Shown piece after piece: positions 1-11,299 of a stretch of 64,000 bases of DNA. The stretch lies in contig JAIGNY010000918.1 in NCBI GenBank assembly GCA_020152595.1, forward strand, positions 795,001 through 859,000, given 5' to 3'. The notes under the pieces are model-generated. The model ran no database searches. It was given only the letters and a program-made list of their open reading frames with translations, and was not told the DNA's origin. The position numbers were made by a program, and so were the translations under genes. The stretch comes from Chiridota heheva. Its lineage: Eukaryota; Echinodermata; Holothuroidea; Apodida; Chiridotidae. The stretch's first letter is position 1; each line of letters starts with the position of its first letter.

Positions 1-608
1 ACTGTTTTTTTAAAGTAGTGGAGCACTTGTTTTCCAACCAGATGGTCATGGGTTGGATCCATTGTGAGTCATACCAAGATTGTAAATATATAACCCCTGA
101 CCTTTTACTTAGCACTCAGCCTCAGCATAAAGAATTGGAACAGAGTAATAATAGCTTATTGATTTTTCAGGGCTGGGGGTACTGCTGCCTAAAGGTATAG
201 TGCATACTGTACATATCCTACAGTATGAATTATTTTATACTTCTCATTAGCAATATAGGAAAAACAATCAATTCAATTTAATTCTAAAACATGTATTTTA
301 GATTGCCCAACATATACAGAGTAATAAACAATTCATAGTATTTGCATTTCCAAAAGGACGAAAGCTAGGTTGATCTCACAAGATAATGTAGGCTATACAT
401 ACCTACAAGCTTCCCCATATATTTATAATCGGAAAACAGGAGATCACAGGAAATAAAACAATTTTCCCTAGTTTATTTGATAATGGGAAAATATCACTCT
501 GCTCTCAATATTGCGAAATAAGTTTCATTCTAGTACATGACCTTGTCATTATTGTATCCGTCAATTTCTGCAGACTTGACATAAATGATATACCATTTTG
601 CTCCTCAG
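1..608. other. Intronic sequence upstream of first visible N4BP2-like exon
   Basis: AT-rich sequence ending in a 3' splice acceptor (CTCCTCAG at 601-608). No Walker A motif (GxxGxGKS/T) was found on the + strand here, so the preceding kinase exon lies before the window. No other feature was recognised. Confidence 0.6.
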
Positions 609-724
609 ACAATTACAGAAGAATGGCATCATCTGTTCTTCAGATGAGTTCTACGTGAAGGATGGAGTTTACCTTTTCAACTATGAGCAGCGCCCTCATG
701 CACATGAATGGAATCAAAGAAGAG
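609..724 (+). CDS. N4BP2-like gene, kinase exon a (post-Walker A strand)
   Basis: The acceptor CTCCTCAG precedes 609 and the donor G|GTACAG follows 724. Read in phase 2, the exon encodes [20 protein letters not shown], then an acidic/aromatic stretch ending HAHEWNQRR. This matches N4BP2 exon 3 in this window ([15 protein letters not shown], ending EAHDWNKKR) and has the same length, 116 bp. The SSDEF segment corresponds to the STDDF motif that follows the P-loop helix in this kinase family; here the first acidic pair reads DE instead of DD. The exon cannot start a protein, because the Walker A exon lies upstream of the window. Confidence 0.82.
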
Positions 725-3700
725 GTACAGTGAGATGAGGCTGGAAGATAATCATCTGCTTTTTATTAAGAATCATTTTAGAACATAAACAAAATGTGGA
801 AAGTCAGGTGAAAAAGTGTTCCGTCTTATGGTCTTGTAAAAATCTTATCCTATATTTTTAGCATGTCAAAATTAAATTCATCTTTGCCATTAGGCTCATA
901 GGGCCAGTCCTTATCTCTGGTTTCCATGGTGCAAGCAGATGAGAGCACATGACTCCACCTGGACGGGATGCCAGTCCATCACAGGTTAATTCCCCAGCAA
1001 AGCTGGTACTCATTTACAGCTGAATGTACTGGAGCAATCAGAGTAAAGTATCTTGCTTGAGGAAACAAATGCAGCGTTTGCAACAGGAGACGAAGCCGGT
1101 ATCTTTCACATACGAGCATGACTCCTTAACCACTAAGCCACTACACCTATTTCTTGGCATGTAATGGACAGCATAAATGTACTATATACAATCAATTTTA
1201 TAAGAAGTGGTGATGAAATGAACCATCTTATGGTACCATGGAATTGGAAAATTAAAGGTCATCCAGTGTGAAGGCAAATTACATCACAAAGAGTATTTTA
1301 TTGTACAATAAGTTTGTCTAAAACCATAATTGCTGTCGAATGTAAAGACATTTTTATGGACATGGTTGTCTAGTTATAAGTAAGTTTCTCTTTGCTAATT
1401 AAGCTGTAAGTAACTCTGAGCAGCTTTTGTATGTGGATGCTGATTTCTACATACATAGGTGTAGGAACAGGGGACACATGCCCCCCCCTCCCCAATGTTG
1501 CAGACCTACTTGGTGCCCCCATCTAAGTCAATTTTTTACCATTGAACTAGTGTTGTAGCATATCTTTGTGCCCCCCTCTCCCCAATGACAAACATGTTCC
1601 TATGCCTATATTAACATAATATTTACGAGATGTTGCCAGAATGTTGTCAAAGTTGGGGTGCAAAACAAAATGGTTGTCATACGTCCTGTGTAATTTTTCA
1701 TACGCCATGTATCAATTTTTCAAAAGTTGGGGCTATGGCCCCCTGGGTCTGGAGCCTATTGAGACAGGAAGGTCTTATGGGTGATGACAAGGAACCTTAG
1801 TATATCTTCCATTTGGAAAAAGGCTAGTAAATTAAATACAACAAATGATGATGAATTTTAGTTTTACATTTACCTAATTTTACATTATTTTGCATTCAGT
1901 AGAGTTTATTGTTTTTAAAATAGCAACAACAACACATAGAAATAAAAGAACTATCTTTTGCTACTAACATACCTATACTTTGCTTTTTCTTGGCAGTATT
2001 TGAGGGCATGAAAACCTTAGTATATCTTCCATTTGGAAAAAGGCTAGTAAATTAAATACAACAAATGATGATGAATTTTAGTTTTACATTTACCTAATTT
2101 TACATTATTTTGCATTCAGTAGAGTTTATTGTTTTTAAAATAGCAACAACAACACATAGAAATAAAAGAACTATCTTTTGCTACTAACATACCTATACTT
2201 TGCTTTTTCTTGGCAGTATTTGAGGGCATGAAGAATGGAGTATCTCCTATCATCATAGATAACACCAATGTTCTACTTTGGCAGATGAAACCATATGTTC
2301 ATATGGTACTGATATATTTGATTTGTATATAATTTAACGTTTTAATATTTTCACTTTTTTTTTTGTTTATCTAGGAAATCATATTCAACAAGTAGATGGT
2401 CTTTCAGGTGGCAATGATACTTAAAAGCAATAGAATGAATTGAAATGAAAATTGAATCAAGAATAGTACTTAAAATTATTAGTATATTGCTATTTAAATT
2501 AATAGAACTATATTTTGCTACTTAAATGTCTATACTTTTTTTTTCTTGGCAAAATACATTGTTTTTGGGGTTTTGTTTCTGTGGGTGACCGTGATGGAGA
2601 TTGATTTGAGTGAGGTGGGTGGTGTGAGGTGGCTGGGGTGGGGTGAATGGGTGGGGTGAATGGGTGGGTGGGGTTGGATCTATTATCTTTTTGTAAGTTT
2701 AAATTGTATTATTGTTTTTTCATGTCACTTATATTTATTTTTATTATATTTATATGTCCAGTTAAATCCATATGACGTAATATTATTTTTCATATATCAT
2801 CATACAGAGAACCATCTTTGTAAAAGCTTTTATATGCTTGGAATGGTCTCCACCACTTTTAAATATCTGTTGTTTTTGTTGTACTTTGCCTAAAGAAGTG
2901 GAATTAAATAAATAAATAAATAACTAAAATAGCAAAATGAGAACAAATGTTGTGTAAAAATATCAACAATTTTTAGAAGATAAAGACAAAAGAAATGTTG
3001 TCAGATTACGAGAATTGAAGGTTTATAATAACAATTTTTTTATCACTTAAACATCAATTTCACCATCACCCAAATAGGATCTGAAATTGCATAGTATGCA
3101 ATGTGGGCAACGTGAACATTTTATGAATGAAAGAATTCATGTCAAAAAAAAAGATTTTAAATATAACAATCTTAATTCAATAAGTAATTTAACAAAATGG
3201 CATTAGTATGCAAATGCTCACTGTCATTAATGAAATAGTTAAGAATATTTTCTAGGTGATAAGAAATTCATTATTTCAATGAGATTTCAAACTCATATTG
3301 CAAATTTTATTTTGTTTGATGATTTATCAATGTTTATCTGATTTACAGGCATTAAAATTCAACTACAACGTGATTATAAGAGAACCTCAAACACCCTGGA
3401 AATTAAGTCCCCTGAATTAACAAGGTAGGTTGATAAACGATTTAACTGATTTGCTGTTAAATTGAATTGAGTTGAATATTTATGTTACATAATTGTTGCG
3501 TAAAGATTGTTATCATTTACATTAAAGGAATATTCCCATGTTTTTTTGTAACCTTATATAAGAAAGAGAACAATTTCAGAAACAATTAATACAAAAATCA
3601 TGTTGATATGTTATTCCTACCAGAAGATATACAAATTTAAAGGTTTACAAAAAATGCCAATAAACGAATAGGAAAAAGCTCAGTATGACATCACAGCAAC

Positions 3701-6700
3701 ACATACTCTTACAAAGTTGATGTATTTCATTAAAATCTATCATCCTTGTTTATTAGTAAAATTTGCTAGAAAAATAAATTTATGAAAGTCTGGTATTTAT
3801 ACATTGCCAAATATACCCTACTTCAATAACTTTTGGAAAATTGTTCTAATCATACAGAAACAACCAATTAATGTTCAAAGAAATACATAAACATTTGCAA
3901 TGGAATTGCCTCTATGACATCATCAAACGTGATTCATCATACTGTACATAACCTTTATAGTGCAAATGGGAAATCTTTAAAAATATATATCTCCTGATCC
4001 ATAATATGATATCAACCTGATTTTTGTACCAAATTGGCTCTAAATGCATGCTCTTCCAAATAGAATATTACAAAAAACCATGGGAACATTTCTTTAAAAG
4101 CACTAGTCTTGGTTTCTAATTTGCCATTGTGCCATACAAATATTTCCTCAGTAGGTTTTGCCTTTTTACAGTAACATTAGACAGTGTTTCAGGTTTTTAA
4201 CTTGTTATTGTAATAAGACTGTAATGTTTTAATATAGTTGTTATGTTCTTTGCTGTAAAGTGACTTGAATGTATTAAGCAGATTGTTTTAATGTAATTTG
4301 AAAGTTTTCGGAGTAGAATTTTAGACAAAAATGATTTCTATGACATCTCAGCCACAAATATTACTAGATGAACATCTCCGCCACAAATATTACTATATGG
4401 ACATCTCAGAAATATTACTAGATGGACATCTCAGCCATGAATATTACTAAATGGACATCTTAGCCACAAATATTACTAGATAAACATCTCAGCCACAAAT
4501 ATTACTATATAGACATCTTAGCCACAAATATTACTAGATGAACATCTCAGCCACAGATATTACTACATGGACATCTTAGCCACAAATATTACTAGATGAA
4601 CATCTCAGCCACAAATATTACTAGATGGACATCTCAGCCACAAATAATACTAGATAAACATTTCAGCCACAGATATTACTATATGGACATCCACAAATAT
4701 TTTTGTGGACTCAGCCACGAATATAACTAGATGGACATCTCAGCCACGAATATTACTAGATGAACATCTCAGCCACAAATATTACTAAATGGACATCTCA
4801 GCCACAAATATTACTAAATGGACATCTCAACCACAAATATTACTAAATGGACATCACAGCCACAAATATTACCAGATGAACATCTCAGCCACAAATATTA
4901 CTAGATGGATATCTCAGCCACAAATATTACTAGATGGATATCTCAGCCACAAATATTACTAAATGGATATCTCAGCCACAAATATTACCATATGGACATC
5001 TCAGCCATAAATATTACTAGATGGACATCTCAGCTACAATTATTACTAGATGGACATCTCTCACAAATATTACTATATGGACATTTCAGCCACAAATATT
5101 ACTAGATGAATATCTCAGCCACAAATATTACTAGATGAACATTTCAGTCACAAATATTACTTTATGGACATCTCAGCCATAAATGTTACTAAATGGATAT
5201 CTCAGCCACAAATATTACCATATGGACATCTCAGCCATAAATATTACTAGATGGACATCTCAGCTACAATTATTACTAGATGGACATCTCTCACAAATAT
5301 TACTATATGGACATTTCAGCCACAAATATTACTAGATGAATATCTCAGCCACAAATATTACTAGATGAACATTTCAGTCACAAATATTACTTTATGGACA
5401 TCTCAGCCATAAATGTTACTAGATGAACATCTCAGCCACAAATATTACTTTATGGACATCTCAGCCACAAATATTACTAGATGAATATCTCAGCCACAAA
5501 TATTACTAGATGAACATCTCAGCCACAAATATTACTAGAAGGACATCTCAGCCACAAATATTACTTTATAGTCATCTCAGCCACAAATATTACTAGATGA
5601 ATATTTCAGCCACAAATATTACTAGATGAAGATCTCAGCCACAAATATTACTAGATGGACATCTCAGCCACAAATATTACTAGATGGACATCTCAGCCAC
5701 AAATATTACTAGATGGACATCTCAACCACAAATATTACTTTATGCACATCTTAGCCACAAATATTACTAAATGGACATCTTAGCCTCAAATCCTACTAAA
5801 TGGAAACCTCCCAAGATACCCCAAGTTTAACATGTGTTCTCTGTTTAAAGCAAACTCACCATGGTTTTACCTACAGTATTGATAACAACCATACTAGGTA
5901 TATTGTTTTATATAGGAAAGTCCATACGCCATATACAACAAAGTTATCTCTGAAATTGAGAAGCTTTTCAAGGTGCAAGTGCATAAACCATATAAACAGG
6001 GATAAAACTACCAATAGGTGTGGAGGGGGTAGTGTTAGAATTATTATCTTCCTTCCACTGAGAGCTAATTGGTCCAATCCATTTCCAAAAGCACTGTGCT
6101 CAGTCTGTAGCATAAACACAGCTTTTTATAGTTATTCCTCCCAATTCATCTGTACAACTGCAGAAGGGAGTGCTTACTTTTGATGGGAATAAATTAACTC
6201 TGAACTGTCGTTGTTAGCACGATTTCTGCATTTTCCATATCTCAGCAGCAACGTTATTAAATTAAGTTACAAAGGTAAACTTAATCTGTGATGTATATTC
6301 TTACAAGATAAGATTGTTATGACAATAAAAAAGATTCAGATTGTACCATGTACAGGAGATATTATCACTTTTTGTCAACTTTTTTAAGGGTATACTGACG
6401 TGTAGAGACAACATTAACTAAATTGCTATAGAAATGTATTAACAAACATCATAGTAGCAAAACACTGGTTAAACATTGACTATTTTATAGCGTTTATAAA
6501 TCTTAGGCATCAGTTGGCAAAATTTAATGCAAACTTGGTGATGTATTACATGACAACCTTCATATTTTCTTTTATAAATCCATTAGTTTTTTTAAATATC
6601 TATCATAATTCTTTGAATTGGTGCAGAAAATACTTAGGAAAGGTTTTTGAGTCTTAGCCATTCCCCAATCAAATTCTAACAAGAATAGAATTTACATGAA

Positions 6701-7468
6701 TTTTGGTGACTAAGATTTGGAAAATTAAATTAAAGAATTACAAATTTTTTGAGATGTCTACCAGCCATACATCACAAATTTCACAGGAATAAAATCTAAA
6801 GAACTAAAAGTGCTACTTAAACTGATCGGCTCATATTTTAATCTGAATTATCGTATTCTACGGAATAGGCACCCAGGGAGCGAAAATAGAATTGCACCAC
6901 TTTTGAGTAGGGCTGCATACAGCGTGCTGTTCAAACTGCATTGTGTGAATTGGTTCTCTATACTAGCCCCACAGTAACCACCACAAAAACACTGTGAGCA
7001 TCAGGACGCAAAATAAGCAAATGATTTAACAAAAATTACTTTAAGTCTTCGAACTAATCAAATAAATGATGTTATCAGGCAAAAAATATTTGGTGGGCGT
7101 TAATTAGAGCAGGGCGCTTAATGCGTAGAACACGGTAAAACCATTAAAGAATAGGTACATGTCTGTAGACCTTTTAAACTGAACTGATTGATATAAATCA
7201 GTAAAGGAATACTGTGACTGAGAATTACTCTGTCAAAACCCGGTGTCTTGTTGAGTAACTATTAGAAATTTGTATTTGTTCTTTGATCTTCAGAAAAAAT
7301 ACTCATGGTGTTCCTGAAAATGTAATTGAGAGTATGCTGAAGACCTTTGAGAGGTTCACTTCAATTGAGGATGTTCTACATGCTGACGAGTGTGTGAGGG
7401 AGTGGAGGTACCTCCAGGTGGAGAGGAGAAATGATTCATCTGGCTGGGAGGCACATTATTCATCCTAA
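609..7468 (+). CDS. N4BP2-like kinase gene (N4BP2L1-type), 3' part, probably damaged
   Basis: This entry spans the four visible coding exons at 609-724, 2217-2305, 3349-3424 and 7294-7468. Together they encode the part of the N4BP2/N4BP2L1 P-loop kinase-like domain that follows Walker A, then a short tail and stop TAA at 7466-7468. Exon sizes and phases match exons 3 to 6 of the N4BP2 gene 14 kb downstream (116, 89 and 77 bp; phases 2-1, 1-0, 0-2), so the two are tandem paralogues. No CUE, DUF1771 or Smr part follows, as in the short vertebrate N4BP2L1-type proteins. Two oddities are present: a 1-bp deletion in the third exon that leads to an in-frame stop, and a 220-bp tandem duplication that copies the acceptor of the second exon. 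It may therefore be a pseudogene, a null allele or an assembly error. A possible AATAAA lies at about 8043. The function of the short paralogues is poorly defined; a P-loop nucleotide- or polynucleotide-kinase fold is inferred. Confidence 0.8.
885..1165 (-). mobile_element. tRNA-derived SINE-like element (minus strand)
   Basis: Read on the minus strand, the element opens with a tRNA-like A-box region (TAGTGGTTAAGG within a GTGGCTTAGTGG context) and continues with a body containing CCTGTGATGGACTGGCATCC and GCTTGCACCATGGAAACCAG. The body resembles a second copy on the + strand at about 46885-47100. A shared tRNA-like head and a shared body in two unrelated introns are what a SINE family would give. 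The boundaries are soft, and no clear target duplication or tail was identified. Confidence 0.42.
1455..1610. mobile_element. Small TIR element (MITE-like), tentative
   Basis: The left end ATAGGTGTAGGAACA and the right end TGTTCCTATGCCTATA are imperfect inverted repeats about 155 bp apart. Between them are two C-rich tracts each followed by a CCCAATG-type word. This may be a short non-autonomous DNA element. No convincing target-site duplication is visible. Confidence 0.28.
1793..2232. repeat. 220-bp tandem duplication containing an intron end and splice acceptor
   Basis: Positions 1793-2012 and 2013-2232 are near-identical by eye. Each copy runs from AACCTTAGTATATC through a T-rich tract to TTGGCAG and the first 16 coding bases (TATTTGAGGGCATGAA) of the following exon. 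The second copy leads into the real exon at 2217. The first copy therefore supplies a complete decoy acceptor at about 1997. Use of that acceptor reads on into duplicated intron and meets TAA within about 20 codons. Confidence 0.85.
2217..2305 (+). CDS. N4BP2-like gene, kinase exon b (IIIDNTN motif)
   Basis: This 89-bp exon sits between CTTGGCAG and M|GTACTG and is phase 1 in, phase 0 out. It encodes [20 protein letters not shown], then WQMKPYVHM. Its N4BP2 counterpart at 36890-36978 is also 89 bp and reads [20 protein letters not shown]. The hydrophobic strand followed by DNTN is a hallmark of this P-loop kinase family, where the aspartate lies near the phosphate-acceptor site. The duplicated acceptor upstream is described separately. 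Confidence 0.85.
2306..3348 (+). other. Intron of N4BP2-like gene
   Basis: The intron contains a G/T-rich stretch (about 2580-2680) and a LINE 3' end with an (AAAT)n tail (about 2700-2930). The acceptor is TGATTTACAG before 3349. No other gene was recognised. Confidence 0.55.
2700..2930 (+). mobile_element. 3' end of a non-LTR retrotransposon (LINE) with (AAAT)n tail
   Basis: The segment ends with GGTCTCCACCACTTTTAAAT, then TTGTACTTTGCCTAAAGAAG and an (AAAT)n tract at about 2905-2925. A terminal short tandem A-rich tail and this type of T-rich 3' region are typical of 5'-truncated L2/CR1-like LINE copies. No reverse transcriptase is left in this copy. The call rests on resemblance and on the tail. 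Confidence 0.38.
3349..3424 (+). CDS. N4BP2-like gene, kinase exon c, with 1-bp deletion
   Basis: The exon lies between TTTACAG and ACAAG|GTAGGT and encodes [20 protein letters not shown]. The paralogous N4BP2 exon 5 (39287-39363) reads [18 protein letters not shown], so the homology is clear. This copy is 76 bp where the paralogue has 77 bp. After TPWKLS the frame slips, and TAA follows two codons later. In the shifted frame the remaining bases would read ELTR, matching KELTK in the paralogue, which places the lost base near the CCCC run at about 3408-3411. The loss breaks the frame into the terminal exon unless it is an assembly error. Confidence 0.78.
3522..4099. mobile_element. Non-autonomous DNA element with ~45-bp imperfect TIRs
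   Basis: The left end reads AAAGGAATATTCCCATG followed by TTTTTTTGTAA. The reverse complement of the right end reads AAAGAAATGTTCCCATGG followed by TTTTTTGTAA. The similarity continues about 45 bp inward with mismatches. The interior is AT-rich with no coding potential. A MITE or similar deletion derivative is inferred; the superfamily is not assigned because the target duplication is ambiguous. Confidence 0.45.
4340..5810. repeat. 29-bp minisatellite, about 50 copies
   Basis: The unit is 29 bp, approximately AAATATTACTAGATGG plus ACATCTCAGCCAC. About 50 tandem copies are present with point variants. Positions 4961-5190 and 5191-5420 are near-identical 230-bp blocks of about eight units, sharing a shortened unit (CTCTCACAAAT), so part of the array was copied as a block. 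Short open frames inside it result from the repeat and are not genes. Confidence 0.93.
7294..7468 (+). CDS. N4BP2-like gene, terminal coding exon d
   Basis: The exon follows CTTCAG and, in phase 2, encodes [20 protein letters not shown], then a short tail to TAA at 7466-7468. N4BP2 exon 6 starts [20 protein letters not shown], so this is the same LID-like end of the kinase domain. In N4BP2 the frame continues for another 1,600 residues; here the protein stops about 40 residues later. That makes this a kinase-only paralogue and not a broken N4BP2. Because of the deletion in exon c, this exon may not be translated in frame. Confidence 0.8.
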
Positions 7469-8689
7469 CCATTATAGGATGAACTTATATACTGTAGATG
7501 AGGATTGGAGGGGGGAAGGGTGTTACTCTGGAAGCCTAGGAACATAGGAATAGGAGGGCAAGTCAGGAGACTAAGGTACAGGGTGAAAAGTCCCCACCCC
7601 CCCCCCCTCCCCCCTCCCCCCTCCTCCACACACACCTAAAAATTGTATATATTTGGGCAATCATACAAACAATTTCAAACAAAGATATGCTCAGGTTAGT
7701 GTCACTTACTCTACATTTTGGAGTAATTTCCATTTGCACCTCCCCCACATACACCCTTCCTCCCCAACCACCGCTATTACATCTACATGATCTGATGTTA
7801 ATCTGACTAAAGGTGGATACGATGGTTAATCATCTCTGGGGCACAACATGACATTTGAAATATGCCACAAAAATATGCCAATAGGCTAATAATCAATCAC
7901 TGAGCCATGTGTAAAATTACTTTTGGTATGGAAATGTGCTGCAAATTTCAGGGTCAATATGGTATTAGGTCTGGCAAAAATGTATCATAATGGGTAATGT
8001 TTTCAAGATTTAATTTGAAGAGTGCCTTAGTTTTTCAGAAGTAATAAATGAAATCATTGAATGAAAAGAATTTCTAAGTGTTATACATGTAAGCTTTTCC
8101 TTAAAGATGAAAAACTTTTGGTATTTGCACAAAGCTACTGGTTGCACAAATGATTGGACAAACATGAACAAGTGAGCATAGACACATGTATGGTAGTTTT
8201 CAATACACAAATTGTGTAGCTTATTTGTTCATATTTATTATCAAAAACAGTTATGCAAGAGACAACTATATGACTTGCTAGCTTAACCTAGGAACACCAA
8301 GAGGCAGTGGATCTGTGACCAAGTTGACCTGTGACTTTAAGCACTATTGTAAGAGGTTTTTAAGTGGCATTATGTTAATTTCCTTATTATTAATATTTTC
8401 ACCATTTTGATACTATTGACTGAAATATATAGAATTATATTAACAATTTTGAGCTTTCTTCTCTATCATACATCACAACTTTTGCATACATCAGCAATTC
8501 TTTAACTCTGATTAGCCATAATTCGGAATGCATGTGCTTTTGTTCGTGATTTTAAGACTATTCTCTTCAGAATTTAGAGTTTTTTGTGATGAATGTAAAA
8601 TATCACTGCCCATTAAACCTTCGATAGAAAATAATTTGTAATGATGTATATCATATGTTAGAAATGTAGTAAAGAATAATTGTAGTGCA

Positions 8690-10700
8690 ATACAGAATGA
8701 TGATTAAATTAGAAATAACTAGCTATAATAGGAACATGAGGCTTAAGTGTGTAATCATTAATGCTCATATTTATGTGCACATCCCAATTATGATAGCTTG
8801 TGTACTGTAGGATTATTAATCCAAAGAAAATTCTTTCAAGCAGTAGTACAAATTGATAGAAAAATGTGGCCAGATAATTTTCGCAATCATGTCTATTTGT
8901 CAAAAATAAACTTTTGCCTGATATTAAAAACAAAACTCTAGTTGAAACTAGGTAAGCATCAATAATGTATGGCCGGTTTAATGCTTTTAAAATTGGCATG
9001 ACTTCAAAATTTCAGTGGATTTTTGGAAAAAGGTGAGTCAATGCTATATTTTGGCATCTGGCAAACCATGCAGTTGTTCTGTATCCTTTGAATTTCATTA
9101 TCAAGGAAAATAGTTATAAATACCACTTTTTGGCTGTTTCTGAAAAAAGTAGAATCAAATTTTCGAATCAATTCCAACAAATCAATTGTGAGGGGGAGGG
9201 ACCAACAGTGACTTGTAGATGTGAACATCTAATATTTGGAGGTTCAATGGACCCTTATAACAATTTTTTTTTTAAAGTGGGTGCCCAGAGATCCCTTCCT
9301 CTATTGCTACTCTACTTGTTGTGATTGCATGGGGGTGGTGAATGGGGTGTGTAGTTGAAAACTTACAGCTAGCACTAAATATCATTGTCAACCGTGTTTG
9401 GTTTGACCAACTCTTGTAGTAGAGTTTGAACTCCTTGCATATGATATCATAACAGTCAATTTTCCATGTTTTTTCGTAATGTGCAATGCAAAATGATGAT
9501 TAAAGGATAACATGAGGTTTAAGTATGTAATCATTAATGCTCTTATTCATGTGCACATCCCAATAATGCTAGCTTTTGTCTATAGGATTATTAATCAAAA
9601 GAAAATTCTTGCAAGCAGTAGTAAAATCCATAGGAAAATGTGGCCAGATAATTTTCACAATTATGTCATGTCTATCTGTCAAAAATAAACATTTGCCTGA
9701 AATTAAAGACAAAATTTTAAGTGAAACTAGGTAAGAATCAGAAAAAAAATGGTTTGAGTAATGTTTCTAAATTTGGCATGTAGAGGAGGCTTTGAAATTT
9801 GTATGAAATTTTGGAAAAAGTTGTGTCAAACTATATTTTGGCATCTGGCAACAATGTATTTGTTCTGAATCCTTTGAATCTTATTATCAAAAAAAAGTTA
9901 TAAATACCACTTTTTGGCTGTTTATGAAAATAATAGAAATGAATTTTTGAATCAATGCCAAGAAACCAGTTGTGATCAGTTTCCAAAAAGTAAGGGAGGA
10001 GGCCAACAGTAACTTATGATGTCAACATCCAAGAAGTAGTAGGTCCAATGGACCTTAATAACATTATTTGTGGACAAGTGTGTGTCCCGATCCCCCGTCC
10101 ACCATTGCTTACTGCCATGAATGCAATTGGTGAGCTTATTATTGTTGATGTTGTTTGATTTTATCAACTCTTGTTGTAGAGTTTTAAACTCTGTGCATAT
10201 AATATTAAAAAATTGTACATATTTATAGTTTGTTTACAGATGCTCATATTTATGTGTACATCCCAATTATGATAGCTTGTGTACTGTGAGATTATTGGTC
10301 CAAAGAAAGTTCTTGTTAGCTGTAGTAAAAATTCAAAGAAAAGTGTGGGCAGATCATCTTCAAAATTATGTCATGGCCTTCAAAAATTGGGAGTGAAATT
10401 TAAGACAACATATGAACTAATTTATGGTAAAAATCAGAAAAAATATGGTTTTGATTAATAATGTTTCTACACTTGGTATTACTATAAAATCTGGATGATT
10501 TTTTGGAAAAAAAGTGGATGTCCATCTATCCCCCCTCTCCCCTTCGGCTACACCACTAGTTTTGACTGCAATTGGTGACTAGGGTGTGTAGTTAAAAGCT
10601 TACAGTTTCTGCCTAATTTACTTGTCAACATTGTTTGGTTTTACAAACTCTTGTAGTAAAGTTTTTACCTCTTGTGCATTTTAAGTTTAATATTATAACA
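8690..10700. repeat. Three diverged tandem copies of a ~0.7-0.8 kb unit
   Basis: Shared landmarks recur in order. A TGCTCATATTTATGTGCAC-type word is at 8762, 9538 and 10241. An ATTATTAATCCAAAGAAA-type word, GAAACTAGGTAAG (first two copies) and TTTTGGAAAAA recur after it. Copies 1 and 2 also share TATATTTTGGCATCTGGCA and ATACCACTTTTTGGCTGTTT. The spacing is about 776 and 703 bp. The copies have diverged and the third is shorter. No coding capacity is visible; open frames on either strand are short and not conserved between copies. Confidence 0.75.
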
Positions 10701-11299
10701 GTGAATTTTACTCATATAAAGTGTGTGTTAATATGAAGATTATAAAGAATGCAATTCTACTTCAATCTGTTGCTGTTTTTTTTTCTTCTACAGGAAGTTT
10801 ATAGATTTAAAGATCTATGGACAGGTAGCAACAACTGGATCTTAATTTAAATAAAACAGGCAATAATCCTTGAAAATAACAAAAACTTGCATCAAAAGTG
10901 GTTAAAAGTTGACCATTCCACAGCATTTTGAATTTTAATGCCTTATTATGATAAATTATGCAAATTTTATTTAAATTTTGGGACATTGACACAGGAAAAC
11001 AAATGAAGTTCCTTATGTTAACTTAATGTTTTTCAATCCTTCAGCAACGTTAGTTGAATGTGAGAAGGTTTAGTATGACGAGGAAATTTTGAATCTTTAT
11101 CATACCCGCAATCAAAATTTAGCAGGAGAACAAAGTCTGGTGATTTTCAGCTACTGAAATTTAAGACAGAAATATGGGAGATTTTGAGCTGTTTTTTCTT
11201 CCAGGCATCACAACTTTTAAAATTCTTCAAATTTTGATTAAACATAACTCAAAAACCAGGTATTTCTGACAAAATTGAAAGACTATTCTATTAAGAATT

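Larger units (their letters stand above)
725..2216 (+). other. Intron of N4BP2-like gene
   Basis: The intron carries a minus-strand SINE (about 885-1165), a small TIR element (about 1455-1610) and the first copy of a 220-bp tandem duplication (1793-2012) whose second copy runs into the next exon. The remainder is AT-rich with no recognisable gene. Confidence 0.6.
3425..7293 (+). other. Intron of N4BP2-like gene with minisatellite and TIR element
   Basis: This 3.9-kb intron holds a TIR element (about 3522-4099) and a 29-bp minisatellite (about 4340-5810). From 5810 to 7293 I see only AT-rich single-copy-looking sequence. The acceptor is CTTTGATCTTCAG before 7294. Confidence 0.6.

Noticed and set aside
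5800..6183. 127-codon + strand frame after the minisatellite
   Set aside because: No recognisable domain, no splice support, intronic position; composition looks like non-coding DNA.
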